This document shows, piece by piece, positions 37,818-49,379 of a stretch of DNA of 64,000 nt. This DNA comes from Sabethes cyaneus (lineage: Eukaryota; Arthropoda; Insecta; Diptera; Culicidae). Position numbers and translations under genes: made by a program. The stretch's first letter is position 1. Every line of letters starts with the position of its first letter. Below the pieces are notes generated by a model. The model saw nothing but the letters and a program-made list of their open reading frames with translations. It had not been told where the DNA came from and ran no database searches. The DNA lies in the NCBI RefSeq assembly GCF_943734655.1, contig NC_071355.1, positions 218,861,527 to 218,925,526 on the forward strand, given 5' to 3'.

Positions 37818-37963
37818 GGTGATGCGAAGAATAATTAATTAGATGAACTGTAAAATTTCGGTTTAAATAGATCAAAAATATATCGGAATGATGGCAGGTT
37901 AGGTTCGCATCCACGATCTTTCGGTTGGTACCCGACTGTTTTGTTAACTAAGCTACCGCCGCT
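37818..37963 (-). mobile_element. tRNA-derived SINE-B, copy 3
   Basis: Minus strand: GCGGTAGCTTAGTTAAC (A-box region), GGGTACCAACCGAAAG, GTGGATGCGAACC (B box), then ATATATTTTTGATC and the CAGTTCATCTAATTAAT tail ending in TCGCATCA. A partial duplicate of the tail end (TGATGCGAAGAAT) lies at 37754. A plus-strand tail scrap is at 37990-38036. Confidence 0.7.
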
Positions 37964-38224
37964 CGCTATATTGTTCACCCAATTCACCATTTTTCGCATT
38001 AGACACTTCTTTATTTTCCAAAATACTTAACATCAGAACCGCGTACAGTCAAATACAAGTAAATAAGAAAGATAAAATACACCCGGTGGAAGATTTTATC
38101 CGAGACTTGCCGTGCGAACGTAGGCAACGTACTACCTGTTTCTATCACACTGACCGAGCAGATAACAGTCTATCACAATGTTCGATAACGCGACAAAACT
38201 TGATGTTAGACTGTACGATATCAG

Positions 38225-38310
38225 ACTGCTTAGTGGTGTAATTGGTTAAACAACACGCTCAACTAGAGATTGAGAGCTGTGAGTGCGACTCTCACCTTCG
38301 CTTAGTCGAT
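38225..38310 (+). mobile_element. tRNA-like SINE head (SINE-E)
   Basis: CTTAGTGGTGTAATTGG (A-box region), a possible anticodon arm CTCAACTAGAGATTGAG, then GTGAGTGCGACTCTCACC (T-arm with B-box-like core and pairing GTGAG/CTCAC). The cloverleaf is partly foldable, but the acceptor ends do not pair. More likely a SINE than a tRNA gene. Confidence 0.45.
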
Positions 38311-38441
38311 ATTTTTAGTCTTAGATCATGATTTTGAATTCATCTAATTTTCGATTTGTCACAATAAACATTTACTCTATCCTGAAAAAGAAAATGTGAA
38401 GTGACCTAAAAAAATAAATATATCGATGAAAGAGAGAAAAA

Positions 38442-38604
38442 GGCGGTAGTTTAGTTAGCAAAACAGTCGGGTACCAACCGAAAGATCGTGGATGCGAACC
38501 CGGCCTGCCATCACCCCGGTATATCCTTGGTAAATATCGAAATTTTTCAGTTCATCCAATTAATGATTCTACGCATCAGGCACTTCCCCACTTTCCAAAA
38601 TAGG
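38442..38604 (+). mobile_element. tRNA-derived SINE-B, copy 4 (best preserved)
   Basis: GGCGGTAGTTTAGTTAGC (A box), GGGTACCAACCGAAAGATCG, GGATGCGAACCCGG (B box), then GGTATATCCTTGG, TTTTCAGTTCATCCAATTAA and CATCAGGCACTTCCCCAC, ending TTCCAAAATAG. It is the clearest version of the family in the window. Confidence 0.75.
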
Positions 38605-38789
38605 AAAGATGACTTATCTGTAAATCTGTTTCTGAACGCTCGTAAAGCTAACGCTGCGCATGATGAAAGATAACAAAACCCTTTGCAGCGCATGTTATTC
38701 AGACTTTAAATCGTTTTCCTGCTTCCGTGGGAAAATTGCCTCTACTGTTAGAAGCATTCCTAACGAAGTAATCAACCTCAAAATGTTTC

Positions 38790-38818
38790 GTAAGATAAGA
38801 TAAGATAAGATAAGATAG
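38790..38818. repeat. (AAGAT) microsatellite
   Basis: Five tandem ATAAG/AAGAT units inside the start of the Jockey-like RT remnant. Confidence 0.9.
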
Positions 38819-38829
38819 TCGAAACAGCC

Positions 38830-39480
38830 ATCGGAAAACAAAAATATTTGATAGTGACCGGACCAGACGATATTCCGTCTTGCATCCTGAAAAAGAGTTC
38901 GACTGTTCTCGATAGACCTATTTCACTACTGTTTGACGCTTCAATACAGCAGTGTAAATTTCCTACCCTATGGATGAATTCAGTTATGTTCCCCGCACAC
39001 AAGAAGGGTGATAAGCGCAATGCTGAAAACTATCGAAGCATGTTATCGTTATGTTCCAGCTCTAAAGTGGTTGAGATAATCGTGAATGACGCTTTGATCG
39101 CTAGGTGTCAACAGTACATCTCCTCAGACCAGCTTGGTTTTTTTTCCTATACGTTGAGTCTCTACGAATCTCATTGATTTCGTTTCGTGCAACCTCCATA
39201 GTATGAATGAAGGAGTGCCAATTGACGCAGTGTGGAATAGACCAGAAGGCAGCGTCTGATCTGATTGATCACGGTATTCTCCTTGGATGGGTTGAGACAC
39301 TGGAAGTATTCTTCAATGTTCTGTGAGTACACTCTTGGCTAACACATCGTACGTTCAGCGTTAAGATCGGGTTCGAGTTTTCGATGCGTACAAAAACGTT
39401 TCTGGTGTACCGCAGGGGAGCAACCTTGGACCACCTTCGTTTTCTTTTTTGTAAATGAATCGTCAGCTCTCCTGTCACCT
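38830..39480 (+). pseudogene. Jockey-like reverse transcriptase fragment
   Basis: The frame from 38848 reads TGPDDIPSCILKKSSTVLDR, then FPTLWMNSVMFPAHKKGDKR, AENYRSMLSLCSSSKVVEII and ISSDQLGFF: RT motifs 0-2 of Jockey-clade elements, with the typical GPDxIP, P.HKKG and NYR..S signatures. Frames then shift: LIDFVSCNLHSMNEGVPID, a decayed motif A (GIDQKAASDLIDHGIL near 39230-39270), and a motif B relic around 39400 (SGVPQGSNLG) in another frame. The catalytic FADD box is absent. At least three frame changes make it inactive. It is distinct from the RTE copies in the window. Confidence 0.8.
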
Positions 39481-39714
39481 GGGAGAAAAACTGTCCTAAG
39501 AAAAATGTGAAAAAGGAATATAATCGGATTAAAACTGACTTAAGGGAACATGGCTGGCTAAAAATCTTAAAAACAAACCACAATTTTGACGTAGGACTAC
39601 GTCTTTGTTTATTATCTGGGGCTGGGTAACACTTTGTGAAAACGAAAATGGAAGTGTAACGTTGGAATGAAACATTCAAATGCTAATAACTACTAAACTA
39701 CTGAACGCAACTTA

Positions 39715-40400
39715 CCAATTTATATGTCGTTAGAAAGATAAAATGATGAGGGGGCGAGAGAGCAATTTTATGGAGGGCGTAAGAAGGGGGCTCTCATACA
39801 AATGAAACACAAATTTCCTCAAAATTCTAGAACTAATCAAGCATTGGAACCAAATTTGACATGTGGGAATTTTAGAAGGTAGGATTTTTTTCGATGGTGT
39901 ACTGAGACTCCTTCCCTTTCTAAAAGGGGGGGGGGGCTCCCATACAAATGAAATACAAATTTCTTCATAAATCTGAAACTAATCAAGCAAATGGCACCAA
40001 ATTTGGCATTTAAGGGTTTCAGAAGGCAAGAATTTTTTCTATGGTGAATTGAGACCCCTCCTCTCTTTAAAGTGGGGGGGCTTCTTAGCAAATAATGTAC
40101 AAATTTCCTCATAACTCGAGAAGTAATTAAGCAAATGGATCCAAATTTAGCATGTGGGGGTTTTTGGAGACAGAAATTTTTTTTATGGTGAACTAGGACC
40201 TTTGCCTTCTTTAAGAAGGGGGGATCCCATACAAATGAATTACAAATTTCCTCATAACTCGAGAACTAATCAAGCAAATGGAACCAAATTTGGCATGTGG
40301 GGATTTATGGAGGCATGAATTTATTTTATGATGGTTTGAGACCCCTCACCCCTGTGGCAGGAGGATAAGGACTCTCATACAAATAAAACAAAAATTTTTG
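39715..40400. repeat. 144-bp tandem repeat, array 1
   Basis: Four to five units; the landmark AATCAAGCAAATGG recurs at spacings of 146, 144 and 143 bp. Each unit holds CTCATAACTCGAGAACTAAT, GGAACCAAATTTGGCATGTG, GACCCCTC and a G-rich stretch before CTCCCATACAAATG. The array is preceded at 39586-39605 by TTTTGACGTAGGACTACGTC. A second array is at 63240-64000. Minus-strand frames have a 48-residue period and no known domain. Confidence 0.85.
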
Positions 40401-40508
40401 CGTGTGTGCCATATTTTCTGCTATGTAACAAACGGGAAGCTGTGTAAGTAAATTAGTAAAACATTCTCGGAGCAAAAGACAGTGAATCGACGTGGTTAAC
40501 ATATGTGC

Positions 40509-40738
40509 CTGTTGCCAAAGCAAAGCAAAACCTGGGTGCTAATTCCGTTATTGAAATCTGACCTTCTGTTTTTTTATACGACAGACTTCGCAACCAGCTG
40601 TTAGAATATAGGACAGTGGGGGGTCAGTGCTACGATCCTATTGACTCTAACAGCCTCTCCCAGCCGAGATTCGAACATACGACGACTGGCTTATTATACC
40701 AGCGTCTTACCTCGAGGTCAACTGGGAGGCTGTTGCCA
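40509..40738 (-). mobile_element. tRNA-derived SINE-A, copy 2, with target duplication
   Basis: CTGTTGCCA is duplicated at 40509-40517 and 40730-40738 around 212 bp. Minus-strand landmarks match copy 1: CCTCCCAGTTGACCTCGAGG, GCTGGTATAATAAGCCAG, TGTTCGAATCTCGG, AACAGCTGGTTGCGAAG, and a GCTTTGCTTTG tail. Confidence 0.85.
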
Positions 40739-41402
40739 TTCATGTCAAAAGAGAAGTACATTCGAATGGCATGTCATAATTGCGATGAACGTGCTTTGGC
40801 CCTTTTAAAGGTCACAAGCGAGTAAAACTAAGATTATTGAAACATGTTAAACTACGCGTAATCATATTTAATACAATAATCTGTGCCTGGTCATTCATTA
40901 CTATTTCAACCTTTATGATGCATACAAGTGATTTTCAAAAGAAATATTCTATGTCTCAATGGTTGCAGGCGTTGTACTTATGAACCCCTGTCCACGTATT
41001 TTCAAAGCTACCATTGCATTCAATGAAGAATTGAATCTGAATATTTCGCTCTCTTTTAAACATTCACCTAAACAATGGCACTCACAGATTCTTATAAACA
41101 TACATATGCCAGAAAAGCAGTTTACATTAGTCTTTGATCTAATGATCTGATATAGTCCTACGTTACCCATTCGTACAACTCTTAGGGCTGTATACCTTGT
41201 AGTTTTTTATTTCAAATTTCAGTTTGAGCATTGTAAACGAAATATGGCCTGAGAAAGTGGTGGTTGGTGTACGGCTTGATGATGAGTACCATCACCACTT
41301 CGCGTATCTGCGGATAAAAATAAACACCGCAGCCTCAGCCAAGACCCTCAGCCTCTTATCCAGCAACTACTATTCCTACCTACTCGTGACACCAACCGGA
41401 AT
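40739..41402. other. Unrecognised sequence
   Basis: Two overlapping opposite-strand frames (40949-41170) show no family motif. TAGTCCTACGTTACCC at 41155 resembles the end of repeat C. Confidence 0.3.
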
Positions 41403-42900
41403 ATGAGCAACCTTCATGGAAATTAAGGTCGTATACGGATAGTGAATGCTGAGTGTCAGCACAAGAAGTAGCGTTGTGGCTGCTCTTGACGGCTCTATCT
41501 AGTCTAGCGTCAACCTAGCGATTGACTCCAGGCTAGGAGCGGTTCGCGACAGCGTCTGATCCAGAACGGCCGGTTGAATTAAGAAACGTGGTGCTTCGAC
41601 ACTAAAGATAAGATGGCAGCCCCATCGAGAGCATCGGTAGCGTGGTCTAATAAGACAACCTACCTAAACAATGATTACTTCGAACGTTCAAGTAAACACG
41701 GATCGGAGTATTCGGTATCAATCCAGTCGACGAAATGAAGACGACGGATGGAAATTCGGTACTTGGAACTGCAAATCACTGAACTTCGTAGGTGGCGCCG
41801 GGTGCAGCTCGATCATCTGAAACTCCGCGAAAACGCCCAGGTCGGTAGGGAAGCAATGTATAGACCGGTGAACGAGCCCCATATACTTGACTTGCCAAAG
41901 CCGTTTTCCTCGGATGAACATTAAGCAGCTATCTGCGAGTACTACGCGCGAATACTGTATGAGGCACTGCTTTCTTCCGAAGAGTTAGATGTTTCAACTC
42001 TGGCAAGCGGCCATTGAAGAGATCGTTATACTGGTGCTAGGTGAATAGCCCCGGAATATACGAAATGATCGGCTCGACCACTGTAATTACCGCGGCATTA
42101 CGCAATAAGCAAAAACTTTCGCGGACTCTATGAGGACCCATGCTACTACGGATCAAATTATTACTCTCCAGCAAATCCTCCAGGAATGTAGCGAGTGCAA
42201 CGTGCTCACGGATCATATTTTCGTAGATTTCAGGGCAGCATACCATATTGTCGAGCGCGAACAGCCATGGCAGGTGATGCACGAATACGGGGTTTCCGGA
42301 CAAACTGACGCGGCTGATCAAAGCTATCCTGGAGCGAGTGATGTGCTACGTGCGCATTTCAAGTGCACTCTCGAATCGCGCAGAGGGTTGCGACAAGGGG
42401 ACGGACTGTCTTGTATGTTATTCAATATCGCTATTGAAGGTGTGATCTGGCGAGTTGGCATTGAAAGTGGGCAGTGGCAGGCAGTGGGTGGGCACTCAAA
42501 CTGGAAGTCGGACCTATTTTTCTCTCCGCAAGACACTTCGATCAACGAGCATGCACCTTAGCAGAAAGCTGACGATGCACAAAACGCTACTCTGTCCGGT
42601 AGTCTTCTATAGACTTGAGACTGTATCGTTGCATAGAGAAGACATGCGTACACTTATCGTATTTGAACGAAAGGTGTTGCGACCGTTTTTTGGCAGAGTA
42701 CAAACTGTAAGCGGAGACACTGAAAGCACTGCTTGAAGAGACTCCCATCTTCTGGCGAGAGTCGATAGGCTGCGGTGGGCCAGCACCGTCACAAGGATGT
42801 CGAATGACTATGCAATACAATCTATGGCCGAGCACTGTGTATAGAAATTCTTGATACAGCAAGAGCCACCCCGGTTCTATGATGCTAGAAGTAAGTAAGT
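41403..42900 (+). pseudogene. Internally deleted RTE retrotransposon copy
   Basis: It starts with TGAGCAACCTT and AAGGTCGTATAC like the full element at 54288, includes the 5' region (AGATGGCAGCCCCATC) and the endonuclease start TWNCKSLN, jumps to the QVGREAMYRPV region, then to RT around ATTDQIITLQQIL. It has a decayed motif A (FVDFRAAYHIV), motif B ESRRGLRQGDGLSCMLFNIA, and a C-terminal part with YRLETVSLHREDMR and VFERKVLRPFFG. It ends with GAGCCACCCCGGTTCTATG and an (AAGT)n tail. Motif C is deleted. Several stops and frameshifts. No target duplication was found. Confidence 0.85.
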
Positions 42901-42944
42901 AATGTTGAAAAATAAATAAAATTTGTCGGTTCGAAAACAAACAC

Positions 42945-43022
42945 TGATGAAGCCTGCAAGTGGTAGGCGAAATACGTACCTGTCGTGAATAAATATAAAT
43001 AGTAGAATTAGATTGGAAAAGT
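42945..43022. mobile_element. Right half of family-G foldback MITE
   Basis: ACTGATGAAGCCTGCAAGTG, GGCGAAATACGTACCTGTCG, AATAAATATAAATAGTAG and GGAAAAGTTTTC match 4740-4822. The left arm is missing. It starts about 45 bp after the deleted RTE copy. Confidence 0.6.
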
Positions 43023-43029
43023 TTTCTTC

Positions 43030-45040
43030 GTATTTAATTTCAGGAATATAATTTCCTCTTGCTGAAAAATGCTTAAAGAAGCCTTACACGACGGTACACA
43101 GTGCCTAAAATTTGCATTTCATATACCACACGCGAATATCATCAAATCCTGATAAGTCTCTAAACAGCTGCCACAGTCAGAACAAAAAATGGCTATGAAA
43201 ATTACAAATTGGAGTGTGTGCACAGCATTTTTTTGCGAAGTAGCTACCCAAAGCAATGTATTAATTTTCTTCCCAGCTGCAGCCTTGCATTACCTTTGCT
43301 CACACGCCGGCGACCATGAATGAAAACGAAATAAATCATCGTATCATCATGATCCATCATCGTGCCCCGACTACTGGAACAGCTGGAGAGGAGCAGTTCG
43401 CTCGACTGAAACGAACACTCAAGAGTGAGAGGACCGTGGAGAAATGCGTGCAAGCCTCGGCCGACGTGGAATGCGCAGTGGCACTACTGCCACTGTTGCC
43501 ACTCTGCTCTGCTGCAACATAATATAGACCTCTTGCTAAATGTCGCTGTATCCGAGCTATCATGATCACCCACAGACGAAAACTGAAATTCATTGTACAT
43601 GTCATGTTACACAACCTGTCACTAGTCCGTTAGCACTTCTCACCTCCGCCTGTCACTGGCAGGACTGCGGCAGTTCTGGATCATCCGCTGTTCAGCCACG
43701 CGGATGACTGAAATTTGTTCCACATCATTCTGAGGGCTAAAGTTTTTCTCCGGCTAGCAGACGATTCCGGAAATTCGTTTTTTCCGCACCGCTAATTTTT
43801 CTCCACTTACTTTGCTCTATTCGAGCGCTCGTACGCATTTCGGTGTGCTTTTGTAACGTCTTGTCGGTCAAAAACCTAATTAAAACTTAACCTACCACGC
43901 CAAACAGTGAGCCATAAATCATTATTATCACATTAGAGGGGAGCCTTCTCAGGTTGGCGTTCGATGGTGTTTATCAAGGTCGGACATTACTACGTGGCCT
44001 TTCGATGTTCGAATTTGTTGAAGCACCCAGTATTAGGGTTGTGTTTCGTAATCGATAGATTCAATTCTTTAGTGAATTGAAGTTCAAAAAGTGGTCAAAA
44101 CACAAACACTAAAGTCAGCTAACTGATCGATGCGATTGAACAGTCGAAGAGCCAAGGGTATTGCTCCTACGCTACAGTTACGCAGGAATGCGTCGAGCAT
44201 CGTCCGACCATCGACCACAGCTAAGTTTGCTTCAGTTAATACGATTTTGATTAGCAAAGTTTAATAACTTTTCTTTCGCTATAAATCCCGAGCCGCTTTT
44301 CTTCGTCCGAACAAAAGCGAAAAAAAACTTCCACCCCGCGCCAGCTGACGATTGCACCCTCACACTCGGCTCCAGCTCTGGTGGGTAACTACGCAAGTGT
44401 AGATTTATTCACTCCCTGCCGGTTGAAGAGCTTTGTTTCCAGTAAAGCAGTGTCTGTGTAGCAAACGGTGTTATCTTTCACCAGCATTGTTATTTAGATT
44501 AGAATATGTAAACGCTGATCCCTTCTCGCTGAAACCCAGTCACCACCGGCGGCGGCGCTGGGAAGGGCAAAAAGCCCTCAGTCGAGCTCATTCTCTAACG
44601 AGGATCAATCTAATCTGTTTTTGATGAAGCACACACACACAGACATACACTGGCTGCGAAGGAACCTCGTTTAATGTAAACGTTGCAAAAACGGATATAA
44701 AGTGTGGTTCTAATTTTGCAATGAAGTACTTATGGGATGAAGAGGGTTTATGAGTTGGATATGGGTCTTATTAGTAGCTGGCTTACGGCTAATGGAGGTA
44801 TTATAACCTTTATATTGATGCTACTGAAATTAACAATCTAGAACGGTACATCAAAAATAGCGTTACCAATATGTATCATTTATTCCGAAATTTTATAAAA
44901 ACGGAATATGTCGTTTTATTTCCTCTACTAACATGTATAATGTAATACTTCTTTTTTAATGTTCAAGTGATCAAGACAATCATATGTGTATATTTTCCGA
45001 GCTAGCATCATCAATTATTCCTTGAGTTCAACATTTCAGA
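43030..45040. other. Unrecognised sequence, no gene supported
   Basis: About 2 kb, GC-richer near 43600-44600. CTATAAATCC near 44279 could be a TATA-like element, but no coding region, initiator or gene model follows that I can support. Confidence 0.35.
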
Positions 45041-45525
45041 TTCCTCTTCGCTTGTCAGTTTTAAAACAAAATGCCAAATTTACCTTTCGTTTTACCTGTT
45101 ACCGTTTGGGGTTTTCAATTCTAATCATTCTATCTATCTAATTTTCCTAAATCGTGTTTCTTCTCAGTATTTCCATTTTTCATTCCCATTTACAATTTCT
45201 CTTTTTTACGTTACTCCTTCATTGCTCTTTCGCCTTCTTTTCCGCTGTCCTTTTTCACTTCTTCATTTACAGTTCCGAATCCGATTGTTTCAAATTTTAC
45301 GTCTCTTTTCCGATTCTTCTGTATATTGTCTTTTCCCATTTATATTTCGCTTTTTATTTCATACTTTCGTTTTTTCCAATGTGATTCTTTGTTCTTCCTT
45401 ATTATCTCATTACCCAACTTTTGTTTCTGTTGATTTGTTCTACTTATTTTTCTCAACCAATTTAAGATCCCAATCTTCCCAATTTACCTTTCTCATTTAC
45501 TATTCCCCTTTCTAAAAATTGTCGT
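45040..45525. repeat. Repeat A in reverse orientation (pyrimidine-rich)
   Basis: + strand CTTTTTTCC/TTCCGATTC-rich sequence, the complement of the GAAAACGG tracts elsewhere. Frames here are F/S/L-rich for the same reason. Confidence 0.55.
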
Positions 45526-45534
45526 GTCTCTAAC

Positions 45535-45625
45535 CCGCAGGCGTGGTTTGGGCTTTTTCCAACGATTTTGCTCTTCTGATCACAACGCCTCAATCAAACA
45601 GAATTCAGAAAAGCGGTGTATAAGA
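45535..45625. mobile_element. Half copy of foldback MITE (family H)
   Basis: GGCGTGGTTTGGGC, CGATTTTGCTCTTCTGATCA, CAATCAAACAGAATTCAG and AAGCGGTGTATAAG parallel the left arm of the foldback element at 50004 (GGCTTGGCATACAC, GATTTTGCTCTTTTGATTAC, CCAAGCAGAATTTG, AAGTGGTGTATGG). Confidence 0.5.
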
Positions 45626-46410
45626 CAAAGAAAAAATGCCAAAATAAGCAAAAAGACAACGAAAAGATGTACGAAAAAACTATAAAAAGATGACAAATGA
45701 AATCAGTTAAAGATAATATTCTTATTGTCCTGGTAACAAACAGGATGACAAATAAATGACAAAAAAAAGTGATGAAAGAATAATGAAACACAGCGAAACA
45801 ACCACAAAAGACCACAAAAGATGAAAAGATAACAAAATAGCAACAAAACGACGGATTGCCGACACAAATACGGTGGAAATGTTGCGAAAAACATACGGAG
45901 ATAATTAAAATCCGACAGAGAGATGAAAAAAGAGCAACAGGTTCGAAGAAAAGATAACAAAGAGATGACAAAAGACAGCGAAAAGGCTTCGAAAGAACAA
46001 CAAACGGACGACTAAGAGGCGGCAAAAGGATTACGAAAAAGCGGAATGATGACGAAAAAGTAATAATAAGCAGACGAAAATACGGCGATAAAAAACGAAA
46101 AATGACAAAAATGCGATGAAAAGACACAAAAAACGCCAAAAAATCAACAAAAAAGAGCAAATATGATAAAAATAGGTGCATTAAAGGCGAGGAAGAGACG
46201 ATCGAAAAAGACGACAAGAAATACCCAAAAAGTCTACATGACGACAACAACAGCACCAAAAATCACTGAAAAATAGTAAGAAATGACAACAAATCGATGA
46301 AAAAGGCAAAATAACGATGTAAAGATGCCAGAAGGGCAAATGATAATAAGAACAAAAAACAACTAACAGACATTCAAAGTACAGCATAAAAACAGCAGGA
46401 AGATGGTAGC
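45626..46410. repeat. Purine-rich GACAAAA/GATGAC tract
   Basis: A-rich low-complexity sequence of GACAAAA, ACGAAAA and GATGAAAA words. The 221-codon minus-strand frame (F/S/L-rich) is an artefact. Confidence 0.6.
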
Positions 46411-46477
46411 TTAAAAGGTAGAGTACGTTATGTCTTTTTATTTACTTGTATATGACTCGATACTCGGTCATGACATG

Positions 46478-46552
46478 AATTATTCTGGAAAGGGAGGAAG
46501 TGTCTGTTGCAAAGAATGATTATTTGGATAAACTGAAAAATTTCTAGGACTG
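46478..46552 (-). mobile_element. SINE-B 3' end only, copy 5
   Basis: Minus strand AAATTTTTCAGTTTATCC, AAATAATCATTCTTTGC, CAGACACTTCCTCCC matches the tail of SINE-B at 38540-38604. The tRNA-like head is missing; the hexanucleotide array begins exactly where the body should continue. Confidence 0.6.
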
Positions 46553-46559
46553 ACTGAGA

Positions 46560-47059
46560 CTGACTGGGACTGGGACTGGGACTGGGACTGGGACTGGGAC
46601 TGGGACTGGGACTGGGACTGGGACTGGGACTGGGACTGGGACTGGGACTGGGACTGGGACTGGGACTGGGACTGGGACTGGGACTGGGACTGGGACTGGG
46701 ACTGGGACTGGGACTGGGACTGGGACTGGGACTGGGACTGGGACTGGGACTGGGACTGGGACTGGGACTGGGACTGGGACTGGGACTGGGACTGGGCCTG
46801 GGACTGGGACTGGGACTGGGACTGGGACTGGGACTGGGACTGGGACTGGGACTGGGACTGGGACTGGGACTGGGACTGGGACTGGGACTGGGACTGGGAC
46901 TGGGACTGGGACTGGGACTGGGACTGGGACTGGGACTGGGACTGGGACTGGGACTGGGACTGGGACTGGGACTGGGACTGGGACTGGGACTGGGACTGGG
47001 ACTGGGACTGGGACTGGGACTGGGACTGGGACTGGGACTGGGACTGGGACTGGGACTGA
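46560..47059. repeat. (GGGACT)~83 hexanucleotide array
   Basis: About 500 bp of GGGACT on the + strand with a single substitution seen (GGGCCT at 46797). Each G3N3 step fits the G3+N1-7 pattern of G-quadruplexes. A 224-codon minus-strand PS-repeat frame is an artefact of the unit. Confidence 0.95.
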
Positions 47060-47267
47060 GAGGAGGCCTGAACCTCAGTAAGGCACTCTCGAGTGTAGCC
47101 AAATACTATATATAGGGAGTTGTAGTAATCATGTATGATAGTCTAATTCTAAAAGATAATAAACTTCGAAGAAACACTGACTTAAGAAACGAGGGGGCGC
47201 CCAATAAGGCCTTCGCCAGGGCCGCCACAATGTCACGCTACCAGCATCAGGTGTAGAATCTGTGTGC

Positions 47268-49325
47268 AAAACATGGTCCATAATTTAGTCCAAGTCTGTT
47301 CCAAAATCTGGAACCAAATCTGATTAAAAATGTGGCCCAATATATGCTCTAGGTCCAAGATCTGAACCAAAATATGGTTTATTATCTGGACCAAAATCTG
47401 ATAAAAAATGTGGTCCAGAATCCATGACCCAAATCTTGTCTTGGCCCAGACTGTGGTTCAAAATCTGGTTTATATACTGGTCCAGTTTCAAAATCTTCAC
47501 CCAAATTTGGTTCATACTCTGATCCAAACTCTGATAAAAATTGTGGTCCAGAATTTATATTGAACTGGTTCACAATCCGGCCCAACTCCGAAACTTGTCA
47601 CACATTTTTTCCAAAATGTGGTTCGCAATCTAGTCCAGGTTCAAAGTTGGCTCCAAATTTAATAAAAAATGTGATCAAAGTCTTATCCACAATGTGCTCC
47701 AAAATTCAGTCCAGAATCTGATGCACATCCGGAATGTGGTTCAGACCAGGTCTAGAATGTGGATCTAATACAAAATCTGATCCAAAATTTGGTCAAAAAT
47801 CTGATCAAAAATGTGGGTCGAAATTTGGTCCAGAATCTAAATTAAATCTGTTTCATCCGATCCGATCCGATTAGAAATGGTTCCAAAAATATGATAAAAA
47901 ATGTGGTTGAGAATGTCCGGTACACAACAAGGTACAGATCCTGTACCAGATCAGAAAGAAGTTCAAAAATGTGGCCCAAAATATCCAAAATCTGGTTCAA
48001 AATCGGATGCAAAATGTGGACTAATATCTTCACTATAATCTGTTGCAGTTCCAACATCTGGTTCAGGTCTACAAAGATGTGTTCCAGAATCGGGGCAAGG
48101 TCCACAATCTGATTCAGGTCCAGAATCTAGTCCAAAATGTAATCAAAAATCTAGTCCAAAATCAAATCTGGACCGAACTTGATGAAAAAGTAGTCCAAAA
48201 TCTGATCCAGAATACGATGCAGGTCCAAAATGTGGTCCAGACTAGGTCAAGAATCTGGGTTCAAAATCTAATCTAAAATCTGATTCAAAAGTTGAAAATA
48301 GTTGATGATAGTTGGTGGTTTAAGAGCTTATAAAAAACTGAGGCCCAAAAAACTTGACCACAGTTTGGTCCAAAACTTGGTTTATAGCGTGGTCCAGTTT
48401 CAGAATCTGGTGCAAAATTTTGTTCAAAATCTGCTCCGAAATCTGCTAAAAAAATATGGTCGAAAATGGGGTCTAGAATTTGGTCCAACATCTGATTCAA
48501 AATCTGACAAAAAATGTATTAAAAAATATGACTAAACAATCAGGACCAAAATGTGATAAAAAAAGTGGTCCTGAATCAAGTTCTGGTCCAAAATCTGGTT
48601 CCACATCTTATTCAAAATATGATCAAAAACGTGGTCAAAAATTTCCAAAACCCGGTCCAAAATCTGGTTCAGAATTAAGTTCCTAAATTTCTCCATTCCT
48701 AAATTTGTTACAAAATCTGGAACAAAATTTGATTAAAAATGTAGTTTGTAATCTAAGCCAGGTCCAGAATCTGGTTCAAACCATGATCCCATATTACGGG
48801 TTTAAAATTTGATCGAATATTTTGGTCCATATCGAAAATTTGGACCCAAAATTGATCCAAAATCTGATAAAAAAATGTGGTCAAGAATCAAGGCAAGGTC
48901 CATTATCTGGTCCAGGTTCAGAATCTGGTTCAAAATTTGAGGTCCAAAATAGTGTCCAAAATTTTACCAAATCTGCTAAAAATGTGGTCTAAAACCTGCT
49001 CTAGAACCTGATGCAGCTCCAAAATTGCTTCAGATCCTGTTTAATGTGGTCCAGAATCTGGTTCAAAATCTTATCAAACATCTGCCCCAAATCTGATAAA
49101 AATGTGGTCCAAAATCTGGTCCAGAGTCTGATGCAGGTACAGAACGTGGTCCAGACCAGGTCTAGAATCTGGGTCCAAAATCAAATACAAAATCTGATCT
49201 AAAATGTGGTCAAAAATCTGATCAAAAATGTGGTCTAAAATCTGTTTCGAATTCTGAAAAGGAATGTGAATCAAAATGTGGTCCAGGTATAGAATTTGGT
49301 CCATGTCCAAAATATGAACTTGTGC
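47268..49325. repeat. Degenerate ~12-bp minisatellite (GGTCCAAAATCT)
   Basis: About 2 kb of diverged units such as GGTCCAAAATCT, GGTTCAAAATCTG and GATCAAAAATGT. It is flanked by similar sequence on both sides: GCCGCCACAATGTCACGC at 47220 and GTGCCACAACGTCACATT at 49345. Frames rich in N, Q, I, L, D (minus) or V, Q, N, K (plus) are periodic artefacts. Confidence 0.85.
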
Positions 49326-49379
49326 TAATTTAGGTCTCGCCACGAGGTGCCACAACGTCACATTACGGTTCTGACGCGA

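Noticed and set aside
39837..40112. 48-residue periodic frame (also 63266-63607)
   Set aside because: It comes from a 144-bp tandem repeat with a period divisible by three; no known domain and broken by stops in other units.
44279..44290. TATA-box promoter
   Set aside because: CTATAAATCC is a common match in AT-rich DNA and no supported coding region follows.
46560..47059. Telomeric repeat
   Set aside because: GGGACT is not a known arthropod telomere unit and the array is internal, flanked by SINE and minisatellite sequence.
46428..47102. 224-codon PS-repeat protein on the minus strand
   Set aside because: It is the translation of the (GGGACT) array on the opposite strand; nothing coding-like outside the array except SINE-B tail sequence.
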